NCBI GenBank assembly: GCA_947380605.1
Contig: CANCRO010000010.1
Coordinates: 1-49,066 of the forward strand
DNA length: 49,066 bases
From: Chitinophagaceae bacterium
GTDB lineage: Bacteria; Bacteroidota; Bacteroidia; Chitinophagales; Chitinophagaceae
Direction: 5' to 3'
Shown one piece after another: positions 37,572-48,238 of the stretch. Below the pieces are notes generated by a model. That model saw only the letters and a list, made by a program, of their open reading frames with translations. It was not told where the DNA came from and ran no database searches. Every line of letters starts with the position of its first letter. Within the stretch, counting starts at the first letter, position 1. The translations under genes and the position numbers were made by a program.

Positions 37572-38573
37572 TTAAGAAGCGGTATCGTAAGCCCATTCAA
37601 CTAATGTAGCGCCCCAAGTAAATCCACCTCCAAACGCAGCTAACACAATTTTATCTCCCTTATGTAATTGCTTTTCCCATTCCCATAAACACAAGGGTAT
37701 GGTAGCAGCAGTAGTATTACCATATCGTTGAATATTCAACATTACTTTATCATGAGATAATCCCATTCTATTGGCAGTTGCATCTATGATTCTTTTATTG
37801 GCTTGATGTGGTACAAGCCAAGCAATATCTTCGCCCGTTAAGTGGTTGCGTTCTAGCAAATCATAAGCAGCATCGGCCATACCTGTAACAGCGGCTTTAA
37901 ATACTTGCTGACCTGCTTGGTAAATGTTATGCTCTTTTGCTAATATAGTTTCCATGCTTGCAGGCTTTAATGAACCACCTGCTTTCATATTTAAAAAATC
38001 TTTTCCGCTACCATCACTTTTTAATAAACTGTCTTTTACTCCATTGCCATCGGTAGAAGGTTCCAGTAAAACTGCACCTGCACCATCTCCAAAAAGTATA
38101 CAAGTGGTTCTGTCGGTATAGTCGACAATAGCACTCATTTTATCTGCACCCACCACCACTACTTTTTTATATCGTCCACTTTCAATCAATGAAGAACCGG
38201 TGGTTAGTCCAAATAAAAATCCAGAACAGGCAGCACTCAAATCGAATCCCCAAGCATTTACTGCTCCTATTTTATCACAAACAATATTAGCAGTAGCAGG
38301 AAAAACCATGTCAGGAGTAATCGTTGCTACAATCAAACAGTCGATTTCATCGGGTTGAATGCCTCTTTTTTTACACAATTCTAATACAGCGGGTGCGCAC
38401 ATATCTGAAGTGGCCAGACCTTCACCCTTTAAAATTCTTCTTTCTTCTACACCTGTTCTTGTCTTGATCCATTCGTCATTGGTATCAATCATCGTCTCCA
38501 AAATAGCATTGGTAAGTCTATATTCAGGAACATATCCACCTACTGAAGTAATTGCCGCTGTAATTTTTTGCAT
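37572..38573 (-). CDS. fabH: 3-oxoacyl-[acyl-carrier-protein] synthase III FabH
   Basis: FabH condenses acyl-CoA with malonyl-ACP to start fatty acid synthesis. The 333-residue protein has NDEWIKTRTGVEERRI, the nucleophile Cys116 in DLSAACSGFLFGL, the catalytic His in WLVPHQANKRII and the Asn in QRYGNTTAATIPL, plus the terminal AFGGGFTWGATL. All three catalytic residues are present. It stands alone, converging on the RNA methyltransferase and divergent from ruvA. In Bacteroidota FabH often uses branched acyl-CoA starters, but this cannot be read from the sequence. Confidence 0.95.
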   Translation of the reverse strand: MQKITAAITSVGGYVPEYRLTNAILETMIDTNDEWIKTRTGVEERRILKGEGLATSDMCAPAVLELCKKRGIQPDEIDCLIVATITPDMVFPATANIVCDKIGAVNAWGFDLSAACSGFLFGLTTGSSLIESGRYKKVVVVGADKMSAIVDYTDRTTCILFGDGAGAVLLEPSTDGNGVKDSLLKSDGSGKDFLNMKAGGSLKPASMETILAKEHNIYQAGQQVFKAAVTGMADAAYDLLERNHLTGEDIAWLVPHQANKRIIDATANRMGLSHDKVMLNIQRYGNTTAATIPLCLWEWEKQLHKGDKIVLAAFGGGFTWGATLVEWAYDTAS

Positions 38574-38625
38574 ATAAGAAAAAAGGTTTATATTTTAGTG
38601 GGTGTAACTTACCCTCTCAAAGGGG

Positions 38626-38633
38626 CAAAAATA
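38626..38633 (-). promoter_or_regulatory. Possible fabH promoter -7 box
   Basis: On the minus strand this reads TATTTTTG, an exact TAnnTTTG match 52 bases before the fabH ATG. A -33 element is not evident. Confidence 0.38.
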
Positions 38634-38710
38634 CGTTAAAAAGCGCTAGGTTGGATTTTGTCGCTTTGCTCACGAATAATCCTTATTTTCGCATAAGATT
38701 TAAATTAATT

Positions 38711-39295
38711 ATGTACGCATATTTACAGGGAAAATTTTCACTTAAAAACCCCGCTCAGGTTTATATTGATGTAAATGGAGTTGGGTATGAAGTAAATATT
38801 AGTTTAAATACGTATACTTACATACAAAATTCTGATGCTGGTAAGCTCTATACTTATCTTCAAATTAAGGAAGATGGCCACACTTTGTTTGGCTTTTATG
38901 ACAGGGGTGAAAAGGAGATGTTTATTCAATTAATCAGTGTTTCGGGTGTGGGAGCATCGACTGCTAGAATGATGTTATCGCATTTAAAACCAGACGAATT
39001 GAGTACTGCTATTCAGCAGGGCAATGTAAGATTGCTGGAAAGTATTAAAGGAATAGGAAAAAAAACAGCGGAAAGATTAGTGTTGGAGTTAAGAGATAAA
39101 GTCAATAAAATTGAAAGCATTGTTCATTCTCAAGAAACACCGAGTAGTAGTTTTCAGCAGGATGCGCTGAATGCCTTGGTGGCTTTGGGAATTACAAGAG
39201 CGCAGGCTGAAAATGCCATTAAAAAAATTACAACTACTGATACTAATATCCTCAATCTTGAAGAATTAATTAAAAAAGCACTTAAAGCCATTTGA
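38711..39295 (+). CDS. ruvA: Holliday junction DNA helicase subunit RuvA
   Basis: RuvA binds Holliday junctions as a tetramer and loads RuvB for branch migration. The 194-residue protein has the OB-fold start MYAYLQGKFSLKNPAQVYID with GVGYEVNIS, two helix-hairpin-helix motifs (LISVSGVGASTARMML and LLESIKGIGKKTAERLVLEL), and the C-terminal RuvB-binding domain (DALNALVALGITRAQAENAI). ATG 38711 was chosen over a TTG 60 bases upstream because it matches family N-termini. It lies 27 bases before sprA; the ruvA-sprA linkage is known from Flavobacterium. Confidence 0.97.
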   Translation: MYAYLQGKFSLKNPAQVYIDVNGVGYEVNISLNTYTYIQNSDAGKLYTYLQIKEDGHTLFGFYDRGEKEMFIQLISVSGVGASTARMMLSHLKPDELSTAIQQGNVRLLESIKGIGKKTAERLVLELRDKVNKIESIVHSQETPSSSFQQDALNALVALGITRAQAENAIKKITTTDTNILNLEELIKKALKAI

Positions 39296-39322
39296 TAGAA
39301 CTCTACATTAACTAATTACTGG

Positions 39323-42300
39323 ATGTTTCGTAAAGGAAATTTAACGACCGAATTGATTGGCCTTAGATCATTGTGCTTTATATTCTTCTTGTCTATTTCT
39401 CTGTCGCTTACTGCAGAAAATAATAAGTTGCCTGTTACTGCTTTACCTATACTAGTCAATTCAAGAGATACGATGCCATTTCCATTTCCTCTTTATGAGC
39501 GGAAAGGTGATGGGTTGATTGATTCCCGAAAGAGCACCTTCGATTTTAAAAATCCTCCCAATATTAAAGATTCTGTAGCCTATGATTTTAGAACACGTTT
39601 ATATACGGTGTATGAAAAAATAGGGAATAAATATTATAGGACTCCCACTTCTTATACGGCTGCTGAATATTGGCAACTGCGAGGTAAGCAGACAGAAGTA
39701 GACTATTTTAAAAAGAGAGCCAATACCATGAATTTGCTTAATCGCAAATTAACCAAACCACGGTTATCCTTGTACGATAATTTGTTTAATCGTCTTTTTG
39801 GAAATGGAAAAACTCTTGTTAATTCACTGGGAAAAGTTGATATTAATTCATTCGGGAAAATCGATATTACTCCTCAAGGAAACGTGGATATAACTGCTGG
39901 CTATCAAGGACAGAATGTACTGAATCCTACACTTCCAGAACGAGCTAGAAAAAATGGAGGTTTTGATTTTGACATGAACGCCCAAGTGAATGTAAACGCT
40001 AACATTGGTGATAAATTAAAGTTCCCTATCAATTATAATACGCTTGCTAATTTTGGTCAGGAAAATCAATTGAAATTAGATTACAGTGGCATTGATGATG
40101 AAATTATAAAGCGAGTAGAAGCTGGTTCAGTTCAATTTCCTTCTCGCAGTACTTTAATTCCTGGAGCACAACAACTGTTTGGATTAAAAACGCAATTACA
40201 ATTTGGCAAACTAAATGTAACGGCTGTATTGGCTAATCAAAAATCGCAGCGACAATCTGTTAATTTACAAGGTGGAGCGGCTGCTCAGGTAATAGATATT
40301 AAAGCAGATGAATATGAAGAGAATAGACACTTTTTATTAGGACAATATTTCAAGGATAATTATAATAAAGTATTGTCCAAATTACCTGCTGTAACTACTC
40401 CTGTTCAAATACTTCGTTTGGATGTGTGGGTTACCAATCGCAATGGAAGTACTACTAACACTAGAGATATTGTTGGTTTGATGGATTTAGGAGAAAAAAA
40501 TCCCTACCTAAGTTCACTCATTACTTCAGGTAATCTACCGGACAATAAAACCAATAATCTTTATGCTCAAATTATTTCTAATACAGGAAATAGAAATCCT
40601 GCATTGGTGGTAAGTAATTTACAAATGCTAGGTCTTTCACCTGTTCAAGATTTTGAAAAAACATTTGCAAGAAAATTAGACTCTACACAATATATTTTTA
40701 ATAAGCAAGCAGGGTATATTTCATTGAGTCAGCCTTTGCAAGCAGATGAAGTATTGGGAGTAGCTTATCAGTATTCTTACAATGGAAAAATATATACGGT
40801 AGGTGAATTTTCGCAAGATTTACCTCCAGATAGTACCTCTGCTACACAAAAAGTTTTATTCCTAAAATTATTAAAAGCTACTTCTCAAAGAACCGCCCTT
40901 CCTATCTGGAAGTTGATGATGAAAAATGTTTACTCCGTGGGATATGGTACATTGACTGCTACCGATTTCAAACTAAATGTTTTGTATCAAGAGCCTGGTC
41001 TAGGGTGGAAGCGCTATGTTCCTTTTGGAAATAAAAATGTGGGTACGCCTATTATCTCATTGGTAAATTTGGATAGGTTAAATAGTCAATTGGATCCACA
41101 GCCAGATGGAGTTTTTGATTATGTGGAAGGCTTTACAGTTATCTCTCCTTATAGTAGAATTGTATTTCCAGTATTGGAACCCTTTGGCCGAGATTTGGCG
41201 AGTCAAGTTTATTCTTCTCCCCCTGCTTCTGCGAAAGATACCTTGTATTATGCCTTGTATGATTCTATTAAGGCAGTAGCTCAGCAATATCCTAATCTGA
41301 ATCGTTTTGTTATGAAAGGTTCAGCTCGTACCTCTGGATCTTCTGATATCAGCATCGGTTATAATATTCCTCGTGGTAGCGTTACCGTTAGTGCCGGAGG
41401 ACAAACATTGATTGAGGGAGCTGATTATGATATTAATTATGATCTTGGAACGATTAAGGTAACCAACCAAGCAATACTCAATGCAGGTTTACCAGTGCAA
41501 GTAAATTTTGAGAACAATGCTGCTTTTGGAATGCAGCAAAGAAATTACATGGGCTTGCGCTTGGATTATTTAGCCAAAAATAAATTGAAAGAGCAGTTGG
41601 CTATTGGAGGAACAGTGGTTCGTTTAGGAGAGCGTCCATTTTTTACTAAAAATAATTTGGGCGAAGATCCTATTAGAAATTCAATGTATGGTTTGGATGT
41701 AAATTATAAAAAAGAAACGCCTAGAATAACTAAATTGTTGGACAAACTTCCTTTTTATTCAACAACTGCAGCTTCTTCAATTAATGCCTACGCAGAAGGT
41801 GCTTTTCTCCAACCAGGTCATGCGCCTCAAATTGGAAAGGGCGCTGCAGGAACTGTTTATATTGATGATTTTGAAGGAAGTAAATCGGGTATTGATCTTC
41901 GTTTTCCTGCTATCAGTTGGGCAATGGCTTCTGTACCTCAAAAGGCTACGGATGCTGGCGGTAATCTACTTTTCCCAGAGGGGATCTTAAATAATAATAT
42001 TGATTACGGTAAGAAAAGAGCAAAGTTAGCTTGGTATCAAATTGAGCCAGCCTTGCAAGGTTTTAAGGGAGTTAATAATCCTTTAAGTGATAATAGAGCT
42101 GAGTTAAGTGATCCAAGAGTTAGGCTGGTGAAACAGAGTGAAATATTTCCACAAAGAACAACCGATTTTGGACAAAATCAGTTGATTACTTTTGACCTTG
42201 CTTTTTATCCTACAGAAAAGGGCCCTTATAATTACGAATCTTCTGCTTTGGCAATTGATGCTAACAATCGGTTAAAAAATCCCAAACAAAAATGGGGTGG

Positions 42301-45300
42301 ATTGATGCGCAATATTGATCAGACAGATTTTGAAACAGCTAATATTGAGTTTATTGAATGTTGGATACAAGATCCTTTCATCAATACTGCTCAGCGACCA
42401 AATGCAGATAAGTCAACTGGGGGTAAATTGTATTTTAATCTTGGAAATATTTCTGAAGATATTCTTAAAGATGGAAGAAGATTTTATGAAAATGGATTGC
42501 CTACTCCTACGGCTTCTTCTCAAGTAGATAATGCATCTGTTTGGGGAAGAGTGCCGCTTAATCCTATTCAAGTTACCAACTCATTTAGCAATAATGCAGA
42601 TGATAGAAAATTTCAGGATCTTGGATTTGATGGAAATAATGATGATTCTGAAAAAGTTAAGAGAGCCCCTTATTTAGCGCAACTGCAAGGAACCCTTAGT
42701 GGCGCTGCCTATCAAACTGCATCGAAAGATCCTTCTTCCGATGATTATATACATTATCGAGATGCTGCTTTTACAGGATCGGATGGAATAGTGAAACGCT
42801 ACAAAAATTTTAATAACCCAGAAGGGAATTCAAAAGTAAATGACGGTTCTGCATTTTCTTCTGCGGCTACTCTATATCCTGATGCAGAAGATTTGAATAG
42901 GGATAATACCATGAATGAATCGGAAGAATATTTTCAATACATAGTGGATGTCAAACCTTCTACTGATCCATCCATGCAAATTGGTGTAAATTATATTGTA
43001 GATAAAAAAACCGTTAATGTTACTGGATTGCCAGATGGAACGAGTCGACTAGAAACTTGGTATCAATTTAGAATTCCAATTGGTGCCTATACCAACAAGA
43101 TTGGAAATATACCTGATTTTAAATCCATTCGATTTATGAGAATGTTTTTAACAGGTTTTGAAGAAGAGGTGGTAATGCGTTTTGGTAAATTAGAATTAAC
43201 TAGAAATATGTGGAGGAAGTTTCCTAATAAAATTGATTCTTCTGGAATTTATTCTCCTATCAATACGAGTGCTTCCTTAAATATAAACGGAGTAAATATA
43301 GAAGAAAATGATAAGCGAACTCCCCTCGCTTACCGGACTCCAAGGGAAATTAAACGCCAACAAATACTCAGTAATAATGGTGTAAATCTTTTGCAAAACG
43401 AGCAGAGTATGTCATTGCAATTTTGTGGTTTAGGTAAGGGAGATGCAAGAGGGGTACAACAAACATTTGCTAATAGAGATATAAGACAATATGGAAAATT
43501 GTCAATGTATATTCATGCTGAAAATAATGTAAAAACTGCTAACGGTATTAAGGATCGTGATTTAAATGCAATCATCAGAATAGGAACTGATTTTGTAAGT
43601 AATTATTTCGAAATAAAAATACCTTTATACATCACACCCTTATCAGCTAATATATTAGATCCTAATTCTGATAAATATAATGATACCCTTTGGAGGGCTA
43701 TCAATAGTTTAAATCTAGACCTTAGTATTTTACCAAAACTAAAACAGGAAAGAAATATTAGAGGCGTATCAACAACCATGTATAGGAAGTTGCAATCTAA
43801 TGGGCAGACTTATTCCATATTAGGTGATCCAAATTTAGGAGAAGTAAGAGGCATATTAATTGGAGTAGAGAACACTAGTAATAGTTCCGCTTGTGGTGAA
43901 ATGTGGGTCAATGAATTGCGCCTTAATTCGATTGATGAAAATGGCGGATGGGCTGCCATGGCAAAAATCAATATGTCACTAGCGGATCTAGGAACTGTAT
44001 CCGGATCTATTTCAAATCACACTGCTGGTTTTGGTACGCTGGAGCAGCGTGTTAATGAAAGGTATCGAGATAATTTTACTCAAATGGATGTAGCAGCAAA
44101 TATTGAGTTGGGTAAATTATTGCCCAAGCAAGCAGCTGTATCTATTCCTATGTTTGCTAGTTATTCTCAGGCGATCAGTAAACCTGAATATGATCCTTAT
44201 GATATGGACATTCGCCTAAAAGATAAGATAGGTGTATCTCCTGCAAGTAAAAGAGATTCTATTAACAATGCTGCTATTGATTTTACCAGTACTAAAACAT
44301 TGAATTTTACGAATGTTAAAAAAACTAGGACTAGTAAAAAAAGTCCAAAGCCATATGACCTTTCTAATGTGGATGTCAGTTATTCCTACATTAATATTAC
44401 GGCCCACAATCCATTGATTGAAAATAATGAAATCACTCGTCATCGAGGAGGCCTTGGTTACAATTTTGCTCCACAGCCTAAGTACTTAGAACCACTTAAG
44501 AAGATTCCTTTTTTAGTTAAAAGAAAAACCCATTGGTTTGATTTATTGAAAGATATAAATCTTAATCCTATGCCATCACAATTAAGTTTCAGAGCAGATA
44601 TTCATCGGCAGTTTGGCGCAGTAAGACCAAGGTCTGTGGGTTCTGATAAATATAAAATTCCAGAGACTTACGATAAATATTTGACCTTTCAGCGCGACTT
44701 TATTTTTCGTTGGGGTTTAACTCGTTCTATTAATGTTGATTTTACTGCTAATAATAATTCTAGGGTAGATGAGCCTGCAGGTAGATTAGAAACGGCTCTT
44801 CAAAAAGATAGTCTTTGGTCTAATTTGTTAAAGGGTGGACGTAATACCTTGTACAGCCATTCTGCTAATGCTTCTTATACATTGCCTACTGCAAAGTTTC
44901 CTTTACTTGAATGGACAACTTTTAATGTAAAATATCAAGCAACTTATCGTTGGATCGGCGCATCAAGATTAGCGGTTGAGTTAGGAAATATTTTAGAAAA
45001 TGGTCAAAGTCAAGAGGCAACTGCTCAGCTAGATTTTACTAGATTGTATAATAAATTAAGATTTTTCCGCGCAATTGAACAGCCTAATTCAGGACAAAAA
45101 AAGAATCGAGAAGTTACTAGAGATTCTATTTTTAAATCTATTACGAAGGCAGGCGTTACTACTAAAAAGTTTAAGCGCATTAAAGTGACCAAGCTAAAGG
45201 ATCCTAATTATTTACCAGATATTGGAACAGTTGGAAGAGTCTTTGGTAAATTGATTAGCAGTGTTAAGCAAGTGAATATTTCTTTATCTGAAAATGCAAA

Positions 45301-46672
45301 TACTCGTTTACCAGGCTATTTGGATAGTACGCAATATGTTGGTCAAAATTTCAGAAGTATGCAACCTGGTTTTGATTTTATTTCAGGACAACAGCCAGAT
45401 ACTAATTGGCTGAATAACGCTGCAAGAAAGGGCTTGATTAGTGCAGATACTTTATTCAATAGTATTTTGCAACAAAGTTTTGATCAACGGTTAAATCTAA
45501 CTGCTCAGGTAGAGCCATTTAGGGATTTAAATATTAGTGTGAGTTTGAATAAAACTTTTAATAAAAATTATTCAGAATTATTTAAAGATACCACTGGTAC
45601 TGGAAGACAATTCAGTCACCTGAGTCCTTATGGTGGTGGTGGATTTGATGTGAGTTATATTTCCTACAAAACATTATTTGGAAAATTTGATCCCAATCAG
45701 ATTTCTGCAACCTTCCTTAGTTTTCAAAACAGCCGAAAGACTATTTCTCAAAGATTAGGCGCATTGAATAAATATAATGATGGTAGACCATTAGAAGCAA
45801 ATGGCTATGCTTATGGATATAATAAATACGCGATTGATGTATTGATTCCAGCATTTATAGCTGCCTACTCTGGACAAGACCCCAACAGTGTTGCTTTAAT
45901 CAAACAAAGCAATGCGAATATCAAGTCCAATCCATTTAGTAAAATTATGCCAAGGCCTAATTGGAAATTAGATTATAATGGATTAAGCAGGGTGAAGGGG
46001 TTAGAAAAGATTTTTACCAATGTTACTTTATCCCATGGGTACAATGGAAGTTTGAGTATGAATGGATTTACCTCCGCATTATTATACCAAGATGTATCAC
46101 GCTATGGTTATCCATCTTTTTTTGATACCATTTCAAAAAATTATATTCCTTATTTCATGTTACCTAACATTACTATCCAAGAGCAGTTTGCTCCATTGGT
46201 GGGGCTTGACATGACCTTTACCAATCAGTTTCAGTTTAAGATTGATTATACCAAACAAAGAACGCTCAGTTTAAGTCTGGTAGATTTTCAATTAAGCGAA
46301 ACAAGGAGTACCGAATTTGCTATCGGTGGTGGTTATCGTAAACGAGGACTTAAATTATTAGGTGGATTAAAATTGCCTAAATTTTTAAGTAAGGAGGGAG
46401 GTAGCAAGTTAGATAATGAAATTAATTTTAGATTTGATTTAAAGGTTAGAGATAATGTAACAGTAAATAATCGCTTAGATCAAAATTCTACTTTACCAAC
46501 CGGTGGTAGTAAAGAGATTACCCTTTCACCTACCATTGATTATTATTTAAATAGTCGGATCAATATCAAACTCTTTTTTGATCAGCGTAGGGTGAACCCC
46601 TATATTTCTTCCAGTGCGCCCATGACCAATACCAGGGCGGGGGTTCAGTTAAGGATTTCGCTGGCTCAGTAA
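39323..46672 (+). CDS. sprA: SprA/Sov, type IX secretion system outer-membrane translocon
   Basis: SprA (Sov in Porphyromonas) is the giant 36-strand outer-membrane barrel through which type IX secretion substrates pass. The 2449 residues begin with a signal peptide (about 1-31, ending near SLTAENN), and the body is rich in beta-strand patterns with alternating hydrophobic and polar residues. Recognisable family stretches include GQNVLNPTLPERARKNGGFDFDMNAQVNV (shown only in part: FDFDMNAQVNVNANIGDK), AGTVYIDDFEGSKSGIDLR and SACGEMWVNELRLNSIDENGG, and the protein ends in a strand-like RISLAQ. Length fits the family (about 2300-2500). In Flavobacterium gcvH often follows; here it does not. The cell should secrete proteins by this route, possibly with gliding. 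Confidence 0.96.
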   Translation: MFRKGNLTTELIGLRSLCFIFFLSISLSLTAENNKLPVTALPILVNSRDTMPFPFPLYERKGDGLIDSRKSTFDFKNPPNIKDSVAYDFRTRLYTVYEKIGNKYYRTPTSYTAAEYWQLRGKQTEVDYFKKRANTMNLLNRKLTKPRLSLYDNLFNRLFGNGKTLVNSLGKVDINSFGKIDITPQGNVDITAGYQGQNVLNPTLPERARKNGGFDFDMNAQVNVNANIGDKLKFPINYNTLANFGQENQLKLDYSGIDDEIIKRVEAGSVQFPSRSTLIPGAQQLFGLKTQLQFGKLNVTAVLANQKSQRQSVNLQGGAAAQVIDIKADEYEENRHFLLGQYFKDNYNKVLSKLPAVTTPVQILRLDVWVTNRNGSTTNTRDIVGLMDLGEKNPYLSSLITSGNLPDNKTNNLYAQIISNTGNRNPALVVSNLQMLGLSPVQDFEKTFARKLDSTQYIFNKQAGYISLSQPLQADEVLGVAYQYSYNGKIYTVGEFSQDLPPDSTSATQKVLFLKLLKATSQRTALPIWKLMMKNVYSVGYGTLTATDFKLNVLYQEPGLGWKRYVPFGNKNVGTPIISLVNLDRLNSQLDPQPDGVFDYVEGFTVISPYSRIVFPVLEPFGRDLASQVYSSPPASAKDTLYYALYDSIKAVAQQYPNLNRFVMKGSARTSGSSDISIGYNIPRGSVTVSAGGQTLIEGADYDINYDLGTIKVTNQAILNAGLPVQVNFENNAAFGMQQRNYMGLRLDYLAKNKLKEQLAIGGTVVRLGERPFFTKNNLGEDPIRNSMYGLDVNYKKETPRITKLLDKLPFYSTTAASSINAYAEGAFLQPGHAPQIGKGAAGTVYIDDFEGSKSGIDLRFPAISWAMASVPQKATDAGGNLLFPEGILNNNIDYGKKRAKLAWYQIEPALQGFKGVNNPLSDNRAELSDPRVRLVKQSEIFPQRTTDFGQNQLITFDLAFYPTEKGPYNYESSALAIDANNRLKNPKQKWGGLMRNIDQTDFETANIEFIECWIQDPFINTAQRPNADKSTGGKLYFNLGNISEDILKDGRRFYENGLPTPTASSQVDNASVWGRVPLNPIQVTNSFSNNADDRKFQDLGFDGNNDDSEKVKRAPYLAQLQGTLSGAAYQTASKDPSSDDYIHYRDAAFTGSDGIVKRYKNFNNPEGNSKVNDGSAFSSAATLYPDAEDLNRDNTMNESEEYFQYIVDVKPSTDPSMQIGVNYIVDKKTVNVTGLPDGTSRLETWYQFRIPIGAYTNKIGNIPDFKSIRFMRMFLTGFEEEVVMRFGKLELTRNMWRKFPNKIDSSGIYSPINTSASLNINGVNIEENDKRTPLAYRTPREIKRQQILSNNGVNLLQNEQSMSLQFCGLGKGDARGVQQTFANRDIRQYGKLSMYIHAENNVKTANGIKDRDLNAIIRIGTDFVSNYFEIKIPLYITPLSANILDPNSDKYNDTLWRAINSLNLDLSILPKLKQERNIRGVSTTMYRKLQSNGQTYSILGDPNLGEVRGILIGVENTSNSSACGEMWVNELRLNSIDENGGWAAMAKINMSLADLGTVSGSISNHTAGFGTLEQRVNERYRDNFTQMDVAANIELGKLLPKQAAVSIPMFASYSQAISKPEYDPYDMDIRLKDKIGVSPASKRDSINNAAIDFTSTKTLNFTNVKKTRTSKKSPKPYDLSNVDVSYSYINITAHNPLIENNEITRHRGGLGYNFAPQPKYLEPLKKIPFLVKRKTHWFDLLKDINLNPMPSQLSFRADIHRQFGAVRPRSVGSDKYKIPETYDKYLTFQRDFIFRWGLTRSINVDFTANNNSRVDEPAGRLETALQKDSLWSNLLKGGRNTLYSHSANASYTLPTAKFPLLEWTTFNVKYQATYRWIGASRLAVELGNILENGQSQEATAQLDFTRLYNKLRFFRAIEQPNSGQKKNREVTRDSIFKSITKAGVTTKKFKRIKVTKLKDPNYLPDIGTVGRVFGKLISSVKQVNISLSENANTRLPGYLDSTQYVGQNFRSMQPGFDFISGQQPDTNWLNNAARKGLISADTLFNSILQQSFDQRLNLTAQVEPFRDLNISVSLNKTFNKNYSELFKDTTGTGRQFSHLSPYGGGGFDVSYISYKTLFGKFDPNQISATFLSFQNSRKTISQRLGALNKYNDGRPLEANGYAYGYNKYAIDVLIPAFIAAYSGQDPNSVALIKQSNANIKSNPFSKIMPRPNWKLDYNGLSRVKGLEKIFTNVTLSHGYNGSLSMNGFTSALLYQDVSRYGYPSFFDTISKNYIPYFMLPNITIQEQFAPLVGLDMTFTNQFQFKIDYTKQRTLSLSLVDFQLSETRSTEFAIGGGYRKRGLKLLGGLKLPKFLSKEGGSKLDNEINFRFDLKVRDNVTVNNRLDQNSTLPTGGSKEITLSPTIDYYLNSRINIKLFFDQRRVNPYISSSAPMTNTRAGVQLRISLAQ

Positions 46673-46686
46673 AAAGAATTTTATTA

Positions 46687-46712
46687 AAATGAGCATTTAT
46701 CAAAGCTCATTT
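46687..46712 (+). terminator. Possible terminator after sprA
   Basis: The stem aaatgagc/gctcattt (46687-46694 with 46705-46712) starts 15 bases after the sprA stop and could be lengthened by inner A-T pairs. A clean T tract is missing. Confidence 0.5.
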
Positions 46713-46900
46713 ATTACTAATCATCCAATTAGCTTCTATTCTTTTGAATACAATTAGTAGTAGATTGTTAAAATTTATTGTGATAAGTGACTTGAAATTA
46801 GATCACTATTATGAATTTGAGAAAAGTTACAGCTGTTTCAGACTCACTAATTGTTATTTAGTTTGTATTTTCGCTACTCTTAAACTTTACTTTTTATTCC

Positions 46901-46924
46901 TAATACAAACCATCATGAAAACCA
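46901..46924 (+). repeat. Left copy of a 24-bp exact direct repeat
   Basis: This is identical to 48715-48738. It contains an untranslated leader of 15 bases followed by ATGAAAACC. Here the frame ends after nine codons (MKTIFFESK), whereas the right copy opens a signal-peptide gene. Confidence 0.8.
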
Positions 46925-47059
46925 TTTTTTTTGAATCTAAATGAAATTATCTTGCATTTCATAATGGGAAATTATTCTATTTTAGGATGGGAATTAAGAA
47001 TTACTTAAAAATAGATGAAAGAGGTGAATATACTTTTATGAATAAATCATTGATTCTAC

Positions 47060-48238
47060 ATGTTTGAAGTACTATATATAGGAAGTATCTTTTGTGCATT
47101 ATTAACCATTTACTTATTATTGTTTAAAGAAAATGCAATAAGGTCTTATTCTAATTATATTTTTTCTGTCATATTATTTGTAGAGATATACTCTGTTATA
47201 ATATATTTGTTAATCTATACAGGCCTGATCAATGATTTCCCGCTACTCTATAAAACAGCAGCTCCATTTAATTTCTTAATAGCTCCACTGGCTTATTTGT
47301 ATGTAAAATCCGTTTTATTTAATAAAAAGGGGCTATCGCCCATTGATTTTTTACATTTTCTTCCATTTGTTTTTGCAGTAGTAAATTACTTGCCCTTCTT
47401 TTTGATGCCGATTGCTGAAAAGAAGTTAATTGTTCTATTAGCAAGTTATGATTTGAGTTATTCTTTTAGATATCAGGCAGGTTATTTTCCAGAGTACTTA
47501 ATTTTTGCTATTAAAATTTTACAGTCTATACTATACTTAATTGTTCAATGGAAATTAATAGGTGGTTTTAAAAAGGAAAATAAAAACATTCCCATTCAAT
47601 CACAAATAAAGAAGGTGGTGAAGTGGTTAAAAATATTTACATGGATATTTACGAGTATACTAATTGGATTTTTATTTTTGGCATTCTTCTTTAATGTATT
47701 ACCTGTAGATAGGTACTTCGAATTTATCAATTTAGTTCAAAGCCTTCTACTTTCAGTAAGTTTTTTTACATTAAGTACCTACATTTTATTAAACTCTGCT
47801 GTACTCGATGGTCTACCATTTATTAAATATAGGCTTCAAGAGTCGAGTATCTCTAACAAACAGGAAAGAAGGCTATTTATAGTTGAAAATTATGAAAAGG
47901 AAATTGCTCAAATTGAAACTTATATGAAGGAGCAAAAAGTTTTTTTAAATCCTAAAATAACCTTGACTCAAATTTCTGCAGGACTTGAAATTCCGATTAA
48001 AGATTTGTCTTATATAATTAATAATCATTTCCAGGTTAGATTTAATGATTATATTAATCAATACAGAATTAGTTATATTACACTGATTTTAGATGAGGGC
48101 TATTTAAGTAATTTTACGATTGATTCATTAATAAAAAAAGCAGGCTTCTCCTCAAAAAGCACTTTTAATGCTGCCTTTAAAAAAGTTCATGATTGTACCC
48201 CTAGTCAATATATTTCTAAAAAAAATACTACTCTTTAA
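47060..48238 (+). CDS. Membrane-anchored AraC-family transcriptional regulator (7TM plus HTH)
   Basis: This 392-residue protein has seven predicted transmembrane helices (about residues 3-21, 31-54, 68-90, 96-118, 145-170, 188-217 and 224-252). After a linker, a C-terminal AraC-type DNA-binding domain covers about 295-390: LTQISAGLEIPIKDLSYIIN is the first helix-turn-helix and IDSLIKKAGFSSKSTFNAAF the second, followed by the family ending FKKVHDCTPSQY. This arrangement would hold a transcription factor at the inner membrane, perhaps sensing a membrane or extracellular signal. Target genes are unknown; the secreted-protein gene 490 bases downstream is a candidate. The gene is flanked by the 24-bp repeats. 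Confidence 0.88.
   Translation: MFEVLYIGSIFCALLTIYLLLFKENAIRSYSNYIFSVILFVEIYSVIIYLLIYTGLINDFPLLYKTAAPFNFLIAPLAYLYVKSVLFNKKGLSPIDFLHFLPFVFAVVNYLPFFLMPIAEKKLIVLLASYDLSYSFRYQAGYFPEYLIFAIKILQSILYLIVQWKLIGGFKKENKNIPIQSQIKKVVKWLKIFTWIFTSILIGFLFLAFFFNVLPVDRYFEFINLVQSLLLSVSFFTLSTYILLNSAVLDGLPFIKYRLQESSISNKQERRLFIVENYEKEIAQIETYMKEQKVFLNPKITLTQISAGLEIPIKDLSYIINNHFQVRFNDYINQYRISYITLILDEGYLSNFTIDSLIKKAGFSSKSTFNAAFKKVHDCTPSQYISKKNTTL

Larger units (their letters stand above)
46673..47059. other. Gene-free AT-rich gap between sprA and the AraC-type gene
   Basis: These 387 bases hold a hairpin after sprA and the left copy of a 24-bp direct repeat, which opens a 9-residue stub (MKTIFFESK). A 66-codon frame at 46744-46944 looks non-coding. 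Confidence 0.6.

Noticed and set aside
42315-42527. Frames inside sprA on either strand (for example 42315-42527 plus, 44216-44443 minus)
   Set aside because: All lie within the continuous 2449-residue SprA frame; shadows.
46744-46944. 66-codon plus-strand frame between sprA and the AraC-type gene
   Set aside because: It begins at a non-ATG codon, its composition is that of translated AT-rich noncoding DNA, and it crosses the 24-bp repeat in the same frame as the stub. No family resemblance.
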